Made by a program: the position numbers and the translations under genes. A stretch of DNA of 64,000 bases from Pararge aegeria. Its lineage: Eukaryota > Arthropoda > Insecta > Lepidoptera > Nymphalidae. The stretch lies in assembly GCF_905163445.1 (NCBI RefSeq), contig NC_053197.1, positions 8,184,001-8,248,000 of the forward strand. The letters run 5' to 3'. Numbering within the stretch: position 1 is the stretch's first letter; each line of letters opens with the position of its first letter. The notes below the pieces were generated by a model. The model had not been told where the DNA came from, made no database searches, and saw nothing but the letters and a program-made list of their open reading frames with translations. This document shows, in pieces, positions 21,190 through 32,000 of this stretch.

Positions 21190-21325
21190 AATTATTATAA
21201 GTATGTATGTATATTATTCATAAAAATATTCAACAGTCATCTTAGTACCCATAACACAAGCTACGCTTACTTTGGGGCTAGATGACGATGTGTGCATTTT
21301 CGTAATATATTTATTATTTATTAAG
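21190..21325 (+). mobile_element. SINE-C copy, right half
   Basis: ATTATAAGTATGTATGTATATTA, CATAAAAATATTCAACAGTC, ACAAGCTACGCTTACTTTGG and ATGACGATGTGTGCATTTTCG continue exactly where the left half ends at 20864, compared with the intact order at 13.9-14.0 kb. Confidence 0.85.
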
Positions 21326-21816
21326 TTGTGGTTCCTGAGCCGTAGCACGGTTGAACATGTTTTTTTTACTATGAAAGGGTGCATCTGGTACCACAAAATC
21401 ACACATATATCGCCTGTAAGCACGGAAATAGGCATTGCCACAGACCATCAGGCGCTACCTTGATGGTACTTCCTTAACGATTAAATAACCTACCTATTTT
21501 TTCCTAGACTGAAATTTATATATAGAAAAAACGTAATTAAATTTTTTAGGTCAGCATCTACGGGTTTAACATAATCTTTGATAGAAATTGTGTCTCTGAT
21601 CTAAAGTTCGAAAACTCTATTTAATATTTTTCTAAACTCTCTTGATTTAATTTTAAAATGGAAAGTAAATTCGAGACGTAATCGTCTGTCTGTGAATTTT
21701 TTTGAATATAGAGATTTAAAAAAAAAAACTGTATATTCCTTACTATAAGCATATTGTTTAAAAAAACGAAAACCCTGAGTGCACTTTGAGATTAGGAACT
21801 TAGATTACTTTTTTAC
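21326..21816. other. No gene or repeat recognised
   Basis: AT-rich, with an A-tract at about 21717-21728. No coding potential. Confidence 0.4.
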
Positions 21817-22046
21817 GACCTCCCTGGAGCAACAGTAAGCGCTGTGAATTTAAGTAGGAGATCCCGGGTTCGATTCCTGGGAGGGGCAATTTGGAAATTT
21901 ATCATTTCTGAATTTTCTCTGATCTCGTTTGGTGGGAGGCTTTGGCCGTGGCTAGTTACCACCCTACCGGCAAAGACGTGCCGCTAAGCGATTTAGTGTT
22001 CCGGTGCGATGTCATGTAGAAACCGATTAGAGGTATGACTAGCCGG
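21817..22046 (+). mobile_element. SINE-B copy with tRNA-like head
   Basis: GACCTCCCTGGAGCAACAGT starts the head and GGGTTCGATTCC near 21869 is the B box. Then come CAATTTGGAAATTTATCATTTC, GGTGGGAGGCTTTGGCCGTG, GCTAGTTACCACCCTACCGG, CAAAGACGTGCCGCTAAGCG and GAAACCGATTAGAGGTATGA. It is cut off before the usual 3' tail. This is the best SINE-B copy in the window. Confidence 0.85.
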
Positions 22047-22999
22047 CGTGCCAAAGAAATATACATTTATACATACATACATATATATATATAAACCAAA
22101 AACATAACCCTCCCTCTTTCGCAGTGGGGTAATTACGTACGATTTAGAAAAATATTTAAAAAATGCATTAGCTAAGCCATCTGATTCCCTTGTCACAACA
22201 AAACTCACTAATAATCATAAAGACGCGAAAGAGACGTGGGTACTTTTAAAGGGCTATTTTCAATTTTCTTCCAACACCGCGAAAAGCTTCCTTTATCCCG
22301 AAAATCCTTCACCCCTAATCTAAAAGTTGGTCCTTTGCGAGCAAATGTCGTGATATCGCGCTCCTCAGAGTAAATAACGAGTTGAAAAATGACAGTAATA
22401 ACTATAGGGATAATGAGTGGGGCGGAATGCCCCGAGGAATACATGGGGTGCCTCGGTACACCAAATGTTGCAGTTGCACCCGCGAGGTAAACAAAACGGC
22501 GCTCTTTCAAGGATTTATTTTTAAAGCAAAATTGAAACATTGCAATGAAATTCGTAATGCTTGTAGAGTTCCATAAAAAAAAGGTTACTCGTGAGTATTA
22601 TGTACATAAGTACGTATGCAATTGTAAATCCAATTTTTTGCTATTATTTATACTAGTCGTCGCCTACTGATCGATATTCGACCATAATTTATTTAAATTA
22701 TAAGTTTGACAATTATTAAAGTTTTATTGACAAAGACTTTATATATACATCACAGATTTCGCCTTATAAACCTGTTTTTTTCAAAAATTACCTGTACTAG
22801 TATACCTGTTGTACCAATATACCTGTTTTTTATTATTATAAAAAATTTATAATCCCAAAAATATTTTTTACACAAGGATGGATGAGTATGTGTCAAATAA
22901 ATGGAAGTGTGTGTTATGTGTTTTTCATTGGTTTAATGAATGTTTTATGCTCAATTTAAAAAAAAATAAGAGCTCTTTTATAAGTGGGGGAATTTTATA
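22047..22999. other. No accepted gene; GC-richer patch at 22.3-22.6 kb
   Basis: 22310-22570 has moderate G+C and open frames on both strands (110 codons minus, 64 plus). Neither shows a domain or splice context. AT-rich elsewhere. Confidence 0.35.
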
Positions 23000-23195
23000 C
23001 TTAGCTTAGTGGTAAGAACTCCGGTTTCCCTTGCGGGGGGCCGAGTTCGAACCTCTTTACCTCAAAATCTGCATGCGTGAGAGTTCTACCGATCGGCACT
23101 TGGTGGTGTATTACGGTCAAAACTATGCTCATTCTGAGAGGAAACCCGTAACTTATAGTGGGGACGATAATGGGTTTACAATGATGATGTTGCAT
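23000..23195 (+). mobile_element. SINE-A copy with recognisable tRNA-like head
   Basis: TTAGCTTAGTGGTAAGAACT (A box) and CCGAGTTCGAACCTC (B box, about 23041) start the element. TGCATGCGTGAGAGTTCT, CGATCGGCACTTGGTGG, GCTCATTCTGAGAGGAAACC and AATGGGTTTACAATGATGATG complete it. The central body between head and the TGCATGC block is deleted. Confidence 0.8.
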
Positions 23196-24816
23196 AAATA
23201 ATTAGTAGTTAATAATTTGATATATTTATTTAATTAAATGAAGAAATCGCGGGAAATAGGGGAGTAACATAGAGTAAAATACTGACATACACGAGTCATT
23301 ATTTTAGGTATCTTTTAAGCTACACTGATATAAATAATCTCGTTATATATGGTTATGATTTCTCCTGTTTATCGGGTAAAAGTCTCGATGTTGACCAATG
23401 TTGATACACACACTCAAGGTATTAAAAGTTCAAAGCTCCACATTTAATTCACTTGTCATTGTTCTTTAATAATCGATATACCGGTCTCTAACTGACACGG
23501 AGCAGACACAAATCATAAATCTAAGAGTATTGAACTGGCGGAATTACTTGGCAATTAGGTCTAATAAATTAATTAAATATTTAAAAATTAATAAATTAAT
23601 TGCGTCTGATTTGTAATATTTTCGGTCCCTTTTTTATCAGGTAATGTGATGCAAGGAAGGTAAAATCCTAAGGGAGACTCCACATTTCCGTACAATAATG
23701 TCTTAAAGCGCCAAAGAAATAAGGCTTCTTATAGAAATGCGAGAGGTATATTATTAAAACTCATGCGCTCCTATTAGCAACATCTCAGATTGCCGAAGCT
23801 GCCAGCATCTTTGGTATAACGACGCATAGGGTTGCCAAATCGAAACCGTCTTTTAAAGGACGAGGTATCATGTTTCGTTGTTAGTTTATGACAAATTCAA
23901 ATGAGATGGAAAAAAAATTATTTAAAAATTAATTTTGGATTTATTTAGAAAGTTATTACCGAGAATTCTAAACTGCAGATAGGTATTTCAAATTACTTCT
24001 TTCGTAGTCTCCAAAGATTGTCATTACAAATTTTTCTGTGAACTCAAATTTTACTTTTATTATGTAGAAAGTTGACAAGGAAATGAAAAATAAAAAATAA
24101 ATCCTAGCTGACTGACGACTATCATGATCGTTCTTTTAAGTCTGATGAATTAGCGACGTCGCGTCGGTAGCATTGTGAATTTCCATGGGTGGGGTTCTTT
24201 ACTTAACAGCAGTTTAACGAGAAAAGTCTCAGAAATTACGTAAATATGGCCACTTCGCACGCAATATACGCGTCGCGGTGTAATGGCATCATTTCATGTC
24301 GTCAGAGCATGTCATTACAAAAGTCACCATGACTACACGGTGCTCACTGGAATGAGATTTGCAAATGATAATGAGCACTCTTTGTTGAAAAATGTTCCGC
24401 TCCTTTTTATAATGCTACATCTCGTTGGATTTAATAAAATTTGCTATAAATTACACTTGAACGACGGAATTATTGTCGCTTGCTTGACGTTATCAACTTC
24501 CGCGACTTTGTTTACGACGAACTATAATAGCTCTGCGTTACTCTTAAAAGCTTATTGTTAGATAGGTACATCTTAATGTTTGTAGTGTAAGTCAACTTAT
24601 AGATAACTAGAGACCCGCCCCGGCTTCCCACACGTGCAATGTCTAAACTAATGTAGAGTGTGAGTTTAGAGTGAATTAATGTAATACGGTATTGTTTATT
24701 CTTACATTAATCTTATATATCTTCTATAATATGCATGTTTAAACACATAAACCTTCCTATTCCATGACTCTACTTTTCCTGAAAACCGCATGAAAATCTG
24801 TTGCGTAGTTAAAAAG
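23196..24816. other. No gene or repeat recognised
   Basis: Mostly AT-rich. A 92-codon open frame from 24283 has no recognisable domain and was not accepted. Confidence 0.4.
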
Positions 24817-24874
24817 ACAAAGTCGCTTCTGCTTTTTGTACTCCTGGGAGTACAAAAAGCAGAAGCGATTTTGT
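24817..24874. repeat. Near-perfect hairpin, 28-bp arms, 2-nt loop
   Basis: 24817-24844 is the reverse complement of 24847-24874 with a single mismatch that would be G-U in RNA; the loop is TG. The arms contain CGCTTCTGCTTTTTGTACTCC and its complement. It lies inside an 84-codon open frame (24790-25044) that I regard as accidental. Confidence 0.95.
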
Positions 24875-27045
24875 TGTATACTATTAATAAAGATTCTATT
24901 TATCGGCTCGGGTTTCACGTCAACACACAATTTTTTTGTTTGATTTCATTTCGACTCAGAGAGTGTCTTCATGAAAATTTATTTCAGAAAAAAAAAATGT
25001 CTGTATTTCAAAGATTCATTAAGATGTACTCTAATACAATATAGTTATAAATAAATCATGCAGCATAATAACGTGAGTTAAGACGGTTTGAAAAACCTTT
25101 TAGTAATTGTTTGTTTGTTTGTATTCTGTATTGCATACACAAACTAACATTTCTTAGATATTTCTTAGAAGTAAAGAAAAACATTTCGTTGAGCTCAAAA
25201 ATGAAATCATTAAAATAAAGTAATCAACGCAGCTAAATACTTTGTGGAAGCTCAGCAAAAAAATTCGTACCAAATTTACTTCCATTCCACGGACAGTACA
25301 AGTTTACGGAGACACGAAAAACCCAATTAAAATTTGTTTGCGAATGGCTGAATAAACGGAGCAAAAATTGCTACAACGCAAATAAGGACTAGGTAAGCTG
25401 CTCCTCAATTTAGGTTCATAATAAGATATTCATAAAGATGTTCGTTGGTACGACAAAAGAAGGAGACAAGCTTTCCGACTAAAATGTTAAATTACAAGAA
25501 CCCGGTGAATACAGCGCAATACAATAGAACTCTTGACGTCAGGTTCAGTCGTAATAAATATACACAAAGTTGTTAAGTGCATTAATAACAAGCTTTCTAA
25601 TTTATGCTTGGAGGGATTTATCTAACTATCAAAGTACCTACTATACAATATTTCTATTTACGATAATATAATACTACATTTCTTCACACCTTTACAAAAT
25701 ATTGTATACTTTGTAAGGAAAAAGATAAAAGGAAAACAAAAATATTGTATATAGCGCTTATTACTCTTATATTGTTGATTTTCTTAGTTTAGGGACGTCA
25801 ACGTATCTCATATGAAAGTGTCATTTCAAAGAAATACAGGTTTAATTGATGCTAGCAAGCCCAGTTTTCCGAATTAAATCGTGTTCTCTACCCCCATATC
25901 TAGAACACCTCGTACTTCCCAATTATACTTAATCACAAACATGTGCTACATTGGAGAACGGTTATGACTACGCTCTAAAAACCTCTTGCATATGAGTGAG
26001 AATGCCTGCGCCCAGCCGTGGGGTTAGTCTGAGGACGATGATATATTTGTTACTTAATACTTAATTGGATTACATTCTTAGTACAGAAGACTTCAAATAT
26101 TGAGCTGTTATCTCTCTCTATGGTCATTAATTCATTGTGATGGTCATCCCATGTCGTTGGTGACCAGCCTCTCGGTCTTTAGCTATAGGTGCTGTCAGTA
26201 ACTAAGTCTCCCCGCAGATTATGTATGTGCCCGAATAGCAAACGTTGGTATCATAAAGAGTTTTTATATACTCAATACAAAATAATAGTACATTATCTGC
26301 AATACAAATTGCATGCCTATTTCATACACTGCCTGTTACTTTATCTTACGTCGCGATGTTAAACACAGTAATAGTTGCTCAATGGGAAATATTCGGATAT
26401 ATCGCAATCGTTTAATCCCCACCCCTCAACGACCTAGCGACACGAAAATCTACTCATTTGTCAGGTCTCCCCCATAATCTGACCCTGTCACATGAACATA
26501 TCAGATGTCATTCGAAATTAATACCGCCAACTCGGATTTTCATACAGAAATCTTTAGCGAGGATCAATTTATGACAAGCTGTCTGAAAGTTGTTTTCTCT
26601 ATGATATATAAGTTTTAAAAAGTAATTTATATTTAGGTTGTTTAAAAAATATATATGTATGTAAACTAGAGATGAGGCGTAAATATAACAGAAGTTAAAC
26701 ATACTAGGTGTTAAAGAAATCCAAGAAAGTCACTCACTCTTTTTTCCAAATAAAAAAATCTAAAATTTGACCCTTAGATGGTTATAACTAGTTTCAGGCT
26801 TTACATTCTCAGTGTTGGATCAACCTGATTTACCGTAACCGACTCTGTGATGTGACATTTAACTTTAACTTCGCATATTTTAAATCCATTATTCTATTAT
26901 CTATTATAATATATGGTTTTGGATACCATAATAAATGAAAGCTCTAACTAATATTTTAGGGATATAATTTTTTTTGCGATAGCAAATTCTAAAAACAAGC
27001 CGTTAGTTAGGATGGCGTCGCCAAGGAACGGAGGTACCTCAATGA
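24875..27045. other. No gene; one tail-like remnant
   Basis: AT-rich. GCGCCCAGCCGTGGGG followed by GAGGACGATGATAT near 26008-26045 looks like the tail of an (ATG)n-ended element (RTE or SINE), too short to classify. Nothing else recognised. Confidence 0.4.
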
Positions 27046-27195
27046 TATATATAAAGCTTCTCCAACACGCCAAAAAAAAAAAAAAGGACTAGGACGTTGT
27101 CCACATTGGCAAACGTAAACACTAAGGTTATAATAGTTAAAGCCCGCCAACCTGCATTGGAGTAGCGCGGAGGGTCTACGCTCTTTACTATACAG
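27046..27195 (+). repeat. Fragment of a lepidopteran interspersed repeat
   Basis: A 14-base A-tract at about 27074 is followed by AAGCCCGCCAACCTGCATTG and GAGTAGCGCGGAGGGTCTAC, a block I recognise from the body of (ATG)n-tailed lepidopteran elements related to SINE-A. The tail itself is missing. Confidence 0.45.
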
Positions 27196-27777
27196 AGACT
27201 AAAAATAACACATGCTTATATGAAGGCCGCTTTTTAATTTTGAATTATGTCTTATAATATGACATCAAATATCGTGACCGACGGGCAAGCTGATGCCACT
27301 TAGACGGCTTACCTCATCGTCTCAGTTCATTTTATACCGACGAGCCCCCACCATGTATTAATATGATCGCATGGAAGCTTTATTTTATACTCCCCAAGCC
27401 CCCTAGTCTGCAGATGTATGGCAGTTATAAGTCAGCCGTATTAATCCCTATCACTTGACAATAAAATGGAAGTAACATCTCAAGAAGTTAATAGAAATTT
27501 ATTATTGCCGAGGGAGACGCAACTGTGATGAATTTTTATGTCAAATCTTGTCTCGAAATCTTTTGTGTACATTTATTTTATTATGGTTAGTAGCCTTTGT
27601 ATAAATATAAGTATGAGATTTATGAGAATATATAATTACAGTACAGCAATATGTCATTACAGAATCAAAAATATTAAGAGACATATTATACTAATTCGAA
27701 AAAGCTTTTGGTGAGTATGAAATAAAGACAATTCAGCGAGCTTATAAAAACGCATGTACTTTTTCATTTGATGCTTA
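27196..27777. other. No gene recognised
   Basis: GTGACCGACGGGCAAGCTGATG near 27283 resembles a common retroelement 3' motif, but too little is kept to name it. Otherwise AT-rich and empty. Confidence 0.35.
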
Positions 27778-27985
27778 ACTAGTTGTTGCTCGCGTTCTTC
27801 GTTCGCGTTTTTATCGGTTTGAATCCCTTGGGAGCTGCTTGTTTACCTGGGATGAAAAACCTATGTTACTCTCCGTCCTATCAACTAACTCTCTGCCAAA
27901 AATCAAGTAGATTGGTTGCTTACTTCTTGCCGTGAAGGAAGGACAAACAGATGCAATTTTGGAATCATAATATTAGCAACTAAAT
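27778..27985 (+). mobile_element. CTAGCTGTTGCCCGCGAC-family element
   Basis: AACTAGTTGTTGCTCGCGTT and CTTCGTTCGCGTTT open it, GGGATGAAAAACCTATGTTACT is the central block, ATCAAGTAGATTGGTTGC follows, and GGACAAACAGATGCAA with ATAATATTAGCA closes it. This is the full family order in a compact copy. Confidence 0.65.
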
Positions 27986-28344
27986 ACTCAAACTAACTCC
28001 AATTAATGATTTAAACAAACGAAATTTTTAGTTTATATATTTACCAGGTTTTCTAAACTTGAAACAGGAAACAATGTACTAGCGTATACTACCAGACTAA
28101 GAGATGCTTATCTTAAATTTGTGATCGTAAAAAGCTTTTTGCCTATTGTCTAGCTTCATGAATATTTCATTCACCGCGACAGCGTACAACTGTTTTCGTA
28201 AGCACATAAAAACAAGCTATGTTCTTATTATACGAAGATAAGCTACTTCCGATAGAAAAAAATATTAGTTCAATTTTTACCACGTCCGTAATTAACACTT
28301 CAGTTTAATATAACCACGTCAATACTATTTTTTTTCTAATAAAC
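27986..28344. other. No gene or repeat recognised
   Basis: AT-rich sequence without coding potential. Confidence 0.4.
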
Positions 28345-28425
28345 AATGGCGGGAGTTGAACCTGCATCTGTCTGGCTCTCGCAGCCGGAGTGATTCGCTA
28401 ATTCAGTTTCAGCATCAGCGTGCAG
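28345..28425 (-). mobile_element. tRNA-like SINE head, minus strand
   Basis: On the minus strand TTAGCGAATCACTCCGG is an A-box-like segment and GCAGGTTCAACTCCCGCC a B box with a tRNA-like spacing. There is no clover-leaf I can complete and no recognised body beyond it, so a SINE head is more likely than a tRNA gene. Confidence 0.5.
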
Positions 28426-28450
28426 AAAGACAGTGACTGAATTCAGATAG

Positions 28451-28512
28451 ATCATCATCATCATCAGCCTATCTCAGTCCACTGCTGGACTAAGGCCTCT
28501 TCATTTGTTTCA
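28451..28512 (-). mobile_element. RTE-type 3' tail, minus strand
   Basis: Read on the minus strand, GGCCTTAGTCCAGCAGTGGA is followed by GATAGGCTGATGATGATGATG. This is the end of an RTE-type LINE or a SINE that shares its tail, as at 39.5 and 47.0 kb. Confidence 0.6.
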
Positions 28513-28875
28513 CGTTGTTGTCCGTCTGCCTGTCTGTTGTTCTGTCTATCGCGAGCCTTATTCTGTAAAACCATATTAAATTTAGGCACAAAGGTAGCAT
28601 ATACGAGATGGACGTGGCGTACTTTTTGCCCGAGTGCGATTTATTATTTATTAGATTATAAACTATCGGTCGCCAAATTCAACCAAGTTTTATGGTTATT
28701 CAAAAATCCCGCTGGAGCCTTATATTTTTCCGCGATAAACAGTAGCCTATCTGTTAATATATTATGTAAATATATATAACATATTTAATAACAAATTTCA
28801 GTCAATTTGATTCAGTAGTTTTTTCGTGAATGCAACAAACATCCATCCATTCATCGATACAAATTGTGGCATCCG

Positions 28876-29070
28876 TTTTTTTTGTTATTAAAGATAGGCC
28901 AGTGCTGGACGACAATTATGCCCGTTAGAAAGCAATGATGCGGTCTAGGCTGGAGCACGCTTGCCTAGAAAAAGTCTATTCATGAAGGTACCCAAATTTA
29001 CGTGGCAGGAAACACAGTTGCTCGGAGCGCGTTCCACATCTTAGCGGTGCGTATCAGAAACGTGGATAAA
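28876..29070 (-). mobile_element. 5'-truncated Jockey-group LINE, 3' end only
   Basis: On the minus strand it encodes a decayed version of the C-terminus of the 58-kb LINE (the FLIRTARIWNALP region), followed by the GCAAGCGTGCTCCAGCCTAG-type 3' end and a short A-rich tail (plus-strand TTTTTTTG at 28876). The reading frame is disrupted. A sister copy is at 55.2 kb. Confidence 0.75.
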
Positions 29071-32000
29071 TACGTTTAATTGGTAGTTGGTATTTATAAA
29101 ATTAGTAGGATATAAAAATGTGTATGTTTCTTTGTAATGTATATTCGGTTCAACCGCCTAATCGATCTCGATGGCAGGATATGTACTTTTTATCCTGATA
29201 AAGCATACCTGCGGATTAAAACAAAATACCTACTCGTATGTTAACTATAAATAACCGATGCCTTACATCTTGGTGACCGGTTGGTCGTGGTATATTTGTA
29301 GGATACTTTTAGCTCGGGAAAACACTCGGTCCCCGCAATTTTGTAAGAAACCCAATCGGGAAGAAATAAATAAATTTAAACTACCTATGTGAATATTCTA
29401 ACAATCGATTGGCATCTACCCTAGTCTAATAGTCCTAATTTAGTTTAAATCTCATCAAACGCAAGTTCAGTCAAATAATTTTCCGCTATTCCGCCTCCTT
29501 ATTGCCGACTGCACCGTGAACCACATTTCAAACAAATTGAAAATCAATTTAACCAAGGGGTCTTCATAGAATAGGCGGGCGACGTCAAGAAGAAACAGAC
29601 CTCGTAGTTACAGAGGGTAGAAATAGGAAAATACATCACCTTAAAGCGAGTAGGGAAGATTCATATCAGACAGGAAATTCGACTCGCGTCCCGCCTTAGC
29701 TTAGTGGATTTTTTTAAGGAAACGAACCCACCTACTTTGCTCACACATATGGAGTACTGATTCATGAGTTTTATCTGCCATGAAATGCGAGCTTGTGAAT
29801 TTATTGAATGTTACCGGCTTGTCTGTGGGACAAAATTAATGGTAATGTATTTCGTAAAAGAGAAAGCATGAAAGTCTACTTCATTGTACCTACACACACC
29901 CATACAAACAACAAATGGATTGCATCGTAGTACAATTGGCAGTATTGTCGTTCAAGAGCTAGGCTATACATGCTAGGCAACAACCAGTGACATTTATTGA
30001 TAATTATTATAATTTTTAGTAACTGTCAAAATTTGGGGCAGAATGTAAAAAATTTGTTACTCCTAATAATTACTTGTGGTCCACTTTTCATTTTGGTGAT
30101 TTTGGTAATATAGAATATTTTTTTAACATATCATCTCATCAAATTATTTACAATTCATAACTAGTTTTATTTAAAACATGTTCAAAATAAAAATATTCCA
30201 TTTTTTATTTTTAATAAAGGCTGTATGCAGACAAACGTCAGTTCAGTCGTATAAAACACGTATTTGTTACACTCTCGGCTTTCTTAGCGCATTCACTTTT
30301 AGCTCGACTGTAAAATGCAATGTTACCAAACTAGATGCATTAACTACTATTATAAAATAAAAGCTAGGAGAAAAGGATAAAGATACGATGAATTGTATTG
30401 AAAAATAATTTTTGCATCTTTTCTGTTTTACTTTTGTGGCGGTGACTTTAAAGCAAGTTACTTGTAAAGATTTTATTGTAACTCATAAAGTTTTATGAAA
30501 CCTAGCATCTTTTATTGCTTTTAAAATCCACTAGGTCCCTTTTTATTATTCTATTTGATACAGATACAGTAAATAATACAAGAAACTAATAATGGAAAGT
30601 TGTTAAAAGCGTTTCATATATTTAGCAATTCGTACATTTGAGGGAAAAGCCCTGACGATACTGGCATCAGAGCAAAAGGTGATTAGTAAAGAATGCCATA
30701 TAATTTCTTATATCGATTTACTTTTAAATAGTCAAAAAAATCTTGAATAGTGGTTTATAAGGTGTGTTGCATAGTGACTTTGAATACAATCAAATCACTC
30801 AGTGATTAGAAAAATATTTACAAAACATACGCTTTTATTAGGTAGTCAAGTCTCTGGTGCTATTTACCCTCTGGATCGCAAGGAAATGCGTTTGCGCACA
30901 GTACTAGCTAGCAGCGACAAAGTTTAGCAGCAACTAAAACCCCGCGGTTACTGCCCTACTGTTGAAAATACCAATAGTAAGATCTGTGTAAAAAACTCTT
31001 TGGTTACCAGACGCGTGAATAGGCTTTTGTGTATATTTGAGAAATATTAAGGAAGAAAGAAAGACGGAATATCAGCTGTGTGTTACGTGCACTAAATGTT
31101 ACGTGCACTAAAATTATACAGTAAATTCAAAATTGTCTAGTTGTCATGGATTATAGCAAATTAATTTGGCAAACTAATTTTGGCAAATTAATTTGGCATT
31201 GGCTGCTCAAAAATAACGTTTCAAAATCCAACGTCTAAGAATGGGAACTGATAAGTCCCTTCATTTAAAACTAAATTTCTAAGCTCATAAAAATGCATGC
31301 GACGCGTGCGATCTAGCGGTGAATAATACACGGGAGACGTAACTTAATTTTCTGCATAAAAATTGGCATTCTTTTGTAGCAATCGTTGATTCGCGCACCC
31401 CATCGCGATACGAGCGATTATTATTTCGTTCGAAAACCCATCAAAAGTTACAATTGAAAAGTTAAAGTATTCCGACGGGACGCTAAGCCGCCCTCGGTAT
31501 CAACAAATGAGATTGCTGTAGGAATATTCTTTGTGTACACAACCGCCGTCTTACTTAGATTCTACACTTAATTACACCGAGTTTTTGTGAAGTATATTTA
31601 TATAAAGCCTACGTATTGCTGCTTATAAACACAAATATTAAAAAACAACACCTTTGCATTTGCTTTTGCTCACTTTTATAGAGACGAGAACACCGGATTC
31701 TGTCCATAGTTTTTTTTTTCCTCAACTACTAGCTGCCTCTTTTATCAAGTAGAAAATGTACTGATTATCTTCATCAAACGCATGAAGAGATTCTGAAATT
31801 CAGACCTTTCAACATAAATAATTGCATGAAAATGAGAGTGGGAGTTTGAGTTACGAAGCAAAAACAGACTCACAAAGCTGCACATTTAACTTATAAAACC
31901 AGGTATTTAGCGACGTTTAGCGTTGGGCGTAAGAAACCCGTGTAATTAATATGGTCTCCATTTTTGAAAGTCGGTAAAAGAATGGCAAAAGAGCGAAATC

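Noticed and set aside
22208..22540. 110-codon minus-strand open frame
   Set aside because: No domain, no splice signals seen, and an overlapping open frame on the other strand; GC-richer patches give long open frames by chance.
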